Of a stretch of 64,000 nucleotides of DNA, positions 60,701-64,000 are shown piece after piece. Every line of letters begins with the position of its first letter. Within the stretch, counting starts at the first letter, position 1. Under the pieces are notes generated by a model. It worked only from the letters and a program-made list of their open reading frames with translations. It was not told the DNA's origin and did not search any database. The DNA lies in contig NTMA01000071.1 in assembly GCA_002917075.1 (NCBI GenBank), positions 124,001 through 188,000 of the forward strand. The letters are read 5' to 3'. Origin of the DNA: Hawksworthiomyces lignivorus (Eukaryota > Ascomycota > Sordariomycetes > Ophiostomatales > Ophiostomataceae). Both the position numbers and the translations under genes were made by a program.

Positions 60701-61370
60701 GCACGCAGTGCCCGGGAACAGTCGTTTCTCGTAGGACCAGTGCTGGAAAAAAAGCATCTCATGATTTTCGTCTTCCTGTCGACCGAGGTTGTATTTTTTT
60801 CAACTCTCTTATGACAGGGTGTAGTTGAAGGGAGACTAGAGGAATAACAAAACCACATTGTATCTCTTTGGGACCACATCCCAGAACCCGTAAACCACTC
60901 CAGTATGCCTCCGAGATCTCTTCTTCTTGGAAATTTTGCTAGAAAAATCGACGTGTTGGATTTTTTATTACAAAGCATAGCTGTTAAAACAAAATTCAAT
61001 CACCGTATGATGCTCACATATGCTTTCGTACGCAGCTTAAAACTAACAAGTTAGCATCGCAAATATGAAACTCATGTATTTCACGTGTGCAAGTTAAATC
61101 CTACTCATAGTAGAGTTGGCAACACAAAATAAAAATGAATAATATAAATGAATCCAAAGAGACAGAAAAAGCTAGACTGAAAAGACTTTGGTGACATTCT
61201 GGCGCTGTAGAAAACTAGGACAGTGACTTCCTGCTCACGGTTGGCCTGGTGCGAATTGGTGCGAGGAGGCGTAGGCTGCCCTTACTACGTATCTATGTAG
61301 TCTCCGAATAATAAAGCTAGGAAGCTGACGGTGTGCATATTGTCTACGCTACTCTCCTATGGCACTCTAT
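57708..61370. other. 3.7-kb non-coding interval, strongly purine-rich on the plus strand
   Basis: No gene supported. From 57700 to about 59500 the plus strand is rich in A and G (many agag and aaaag runs), so the minus strand is CT-rich. That is typical of the promoter and leader upstream of a minus-strand fungal gene, here the Zn2Cys6 regulator. 59500-61370 shows no bias and only short frames. Confidence 0.55.
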
Positions 61371-62318
61371 TTAACAGGATGGAACCAGCTGGCCGTCACC
61401 ATTTTCTGTCATGGTACCCCGACAGGCTGCACAGTAATGCATTATGAATCCATCACGCAAGAACATGCACGACCGGGCCAGGAGACGCCGACAGTCGGGC
61501 CAGCCGCACCGGTCGCGGTTCGCCGCTGGCTGTTCCCGCAGCACTTCGGAAGCTACCCAGAGCGTCGCCGCCGTGCCTCTGCTCAGACAGGCCATGTAGT
61601 TCTCGAGGCACATGTCCTGCCCGCAGCACATGAACCCGGCCTCGGCGAGGGCATGGTTAAAGGGTGGCGTCACTTGCGCAACTGCAGTCGTGCGGTCTTG
61701 TGGCTCGTTGAGGCCGCGGCCGCCGTACCGCGAACCAGTGGTGTAGATTCTCCAAGCGTGGTCCCCGAGATGCCGTCGGATGGTGCTCCATGAATTATCG
61801 CTGGTGATCCGAAACCCGATATTGGACACCGCATCTGTGAGGCAGTCGCGGCAGAGAGCGTGCCCGCACGGCAGACGGTGCATAACGCGAGACGCGCCAG
61901 TCTTCCAGCAGTCCCGGCACGGGACCCGCCGCGCGGAGGAAGATTTGGATATGCCGTAGCCCCGGTGGTGACCGCAATTTTGCTGCCCGCAGTTTTCAAA
62001 ATCAGGCATAATTTCTCGCAGTTCTTTGGGGGCCTTCCAGGGACTGCTTGGACTCTCTACCAGGTGCAAGATGTCAGACAATTTGCCGTCCGAGCAAGAC
62101 AGTAAAGGGGAGCGTTCGGCTTGTTTGCTAGCCTCTAAATCATCTCTTTTGCGCTGATCCATTGTCGCCAGCCTTCTGTCGAGAAGGGAAGGCTTGCGTT
62201 GATGATGGCGTTTCGACCCACTGAGAGATGCGGTCACGGTGTCATCAGCTTTGAAGGGCTTGTCAACCGCCTTAGAGCGACCCTTCCTGCTCAAGCCGCT
62301 GCGTAGAGTGGTCGCCAT
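61371..62318 (-). CDS. RING-like zinc-finger protein
   Basis: Probable zinc-binding, RING-type protein, possibly a ubiquitin ligase. Single exon, 315 aa. Residues 1-70 are basic and look disordered. A RING-HC-like set follows: Cys134, Cys137, Cys151, His153, Cys156, Cys159 (PCRDC, then LPCGHALCRDC). Further cysteines occur in pairs downstream (MCCGQDMCLENYMACL at 230-245, CGWPDC at 271-276, HYCAAC at 295-299), which resembles the RING-in-between-RING layout of some fungal proteins but with a long insertion between the first RING part and the CCGQ block. The C-terminus ends in a cysteine. I cannot place it in a named family. The start is the first in-frame ATG; no intron is needed. Confidence 0.75.
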   Translation of the reverse strand: MATTLRSGLSRKGRSKAVDKPFKADDTVTASLSGSKRHHQRKPSLLDRRLATMDQRKRDDLEASKQAERSPLLSCSDGKLSDILHLVESPSSPWKAPKELREIMPDFENCGQQNCGHHRGYGISKSSSARRVPCRDCWKTGASRVMHRLPCGHALCRDCLTDAVSNIGFRITSDNSWSTIRRHLGDHAWRIYTTGSRYGGRGLNEPQDRTTAVAQVTPPFNHALAEAGFMCCGQDMCLENYMACLSRGTAATLWVASEVLREQPAANRDRCGWPDCRRLLARSCMFLRDGFIMHYCAACRGTMTENGDGQLVPSC

Positions 62319-64000
62319 AGATTTGAATTTGCTTTGAAGGCTGCCAAATGTGCTGATGTTCCTGACGTTGAAGGCGAGACGCGGGTGATCTTTTTTTTTT
62401 ATATCTCGAGAGAACTAAACTGTCTAAAACGTTTGGGCTATCGCTTAGACAGCGAGAAAGTATTGAAGAAACTAGAGATATGTCATGAATATAGATATGT
62501 CGGACGGTGCCTTTCTAGTGACCGTCATCCTATCTTTATAGTGGGAAATTATTGAACACATTGAATAATACAAGGCTTTTTGTTTATTTTGCTTCTCCTT
62601 TGTAGTTTCAAACAATGACCATTTGCTTCATTGCTTTTTAATAGGGCTTTGCTAAACCGTGACAAAAGAGAGATTCGTCATGGCACAATGGATGAACAAA
62701 AGATCGAAGAAGCCTTTCAGCTGAACAATTTGAACCGCCAACTAAACATTGAAAGTGTGTTTTGAAAAGCATCCGCCCAGTTCACAGACAAGCCAGCCAT
62801 TCCTTTAATTTCGGCCATTGTCAAGAACGACTTATCCTATGAATCACTACAGCTTGGTATACTGGCCTACAATACTATTTTATCAAGCCCTAGACATCAG
62901 CTGTATTGACTCTAAGGTTGATCAAGATCAATTTTTTTGTGCCGTCTAAAAGAACAAAATCTAAGTTTGTCACAATTAGCGGTTTTCATGTAGTTCATAT
63001 ATCTTTTCCTGGAGCTGGTTGGTGCTATCAAACCCTCTTGATACTCTCTGGTTTCCACCCCAAGGCCATATCTTGTCTCTCTGTGGATAATTGACTTCGA
63101 ATTATCTTTGTTAAATCCTACGGGATACTTATGCTATATTCATGCTGCATACTTCACAGAGCGTCATTTGTATTAGGTTACCAGACTGTTGTAAGTCACT
63201 CTTTGAGATACTTGCCATGAGCCACATTACAATTACAAGAAGTATGTAATGTAGTGACATGCAACAACTGAGAAACAGAGAGACAGTATGTTATATAAAA
63301 TGTGTTGTCTACTTCAAGATTTTCCAGCCACCACAAATTCTGTGAGTTTCCTTTGACAGGCAAAATGTCTGGTATTCGGGAAAGTTGAAAGAACATAGCA
63401 GAGGAATCATCACTCTGGTAACATCGGTGTCTAATAAGACAAAATTTCTGCTTCCAACACAACCTGCGGCAGTCCCTGATACTCAAGCCTCCCACCGACA
63501 TAAAGTCTTCTAGACATAATTAAGACAAGATAAACACAGCTGTCATGCCCAATCTGAGCAATCAAAGAAGCAGTGTCCTTGGGATATAAGCTAAAACTTC
63601 AATCGAGAGCTTGCTCCTATGACATGCGTTACGTGAAAAAAAATCAATATTACCCCATAACTGAAGTGCTGGATCGTGCCCCTTTCATTGTGAGACTAGC
63701 CAGCGCTGTACCTGTAAGGAGGCATATGTGGAATAAGGCAGCCATCGCTTGTCCTCCCTATGTTTGCATATGACTTACCTTGGTTGTGGGTGGCAGGAAG
63801 GGACGGGTCAAAAGAAAATCAAGAGAAACTTGTACTGAATGAGGGATACATTATCATCATCTACTTGTTTGCTCCCCTCATAAGGATTCGCTTTTCGCGT
63901 TTTCTGCTTTCTAGAAACTCGTACTATGAAATAGGATTTTTTTATTGTTCGCGGCTAGTTAAATGCAAAGCAGCTGCATGTTGCCGTTGGATACATGAGT
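62319..64000. other. Right-edge non-coding stretch
   Basis: Promoter of the RING-like gene on the left; beyond about 62600 AT-rich DNA with only short frames lacking motifs. A gene may begin outside the window. Confidence 0.5.

Overview
This is a nuclear contig from a filamentous ascomycete (Pezizomycotina). The evidence is short GT-AG introns (mostly 45-120 nt) with CTAAC-like branch points, GC-rich coding exons in AT-richer intergenic DNA, and families typical of moulds: Zn2Cys6 regulators, a CYP505 P450-reductase fusion, a HET-NACHT-ankyrin protein, a Mpv17-like protein and a class 2 DHODH. A Sordariomycete (Hypocreales-like) is my guess from general feel; no marker in the window fixes the genus. 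I see no rRNA, tRNA, CRISPR array or intact transposon.

Layout. 0.6-5.8 kb: a zinc alcohol dehydrogenase (+) converging on a 16-exon dynamin-like GTPase (-). 5.8-10.4 kb: non-coding, with a 36-nt A tract. 10.4-13.4 kb: a secreted L-asparaginase-family protein (+) converging on a Cys-rich, GPI-type secreted protein (-). 13.4-17.7 kb: non-coding. 17.7-22.5 kb: an MCT-type MFS transporter (+) and a Zn2Cys6 regulator (-), tail to tail. 24.0-28.6 kb: a GH47 alpha-mannosidase and a Mpv17-family protein (both +). 29.0-30.0 kb: a broken SNF2-helicase remnant. 30.6-37.0 kb: class 2 dihydroorotate dehydrogenase (+), then a SET/SMYD-like protein with a signal peptide and an acyltransferase-3 membrane protein (both -). 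37.0-44.9 kb: a gene-poor stretch with a possible decayed gene. 44.9-49.8 kb: CYP505 (+) converging on the GINS subunit PSF2 (-). 50.2-53.6 kb: a HET-NACHT-ANK NLR-like protein (-). 54.5-57.7 kb: a second Zn2Cys6 regulator (-) with a long pyrimidine-rich leader region. 61.4-62.3 kb: a RING-like zinc protein (-). The rest is non-coding as far as I can see.

How the genes relate. Housekeeping genes (DHODH, PSF2, GH47, Mpv17) are mixed with accessory ones. The clearest possible functional pair is the MFS transporter and its adjacent regulator. The NLR-like protein is a candidate allorecognition or immune receptor, and the dynamin-like GTPase resembles the SLIP-GC type. I see no biosynthetic gene cluster. 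Exon joins were worked out by hand from reading frame, splice signals and family motifs; every multi-exon model below keeps an open frame across all joins.
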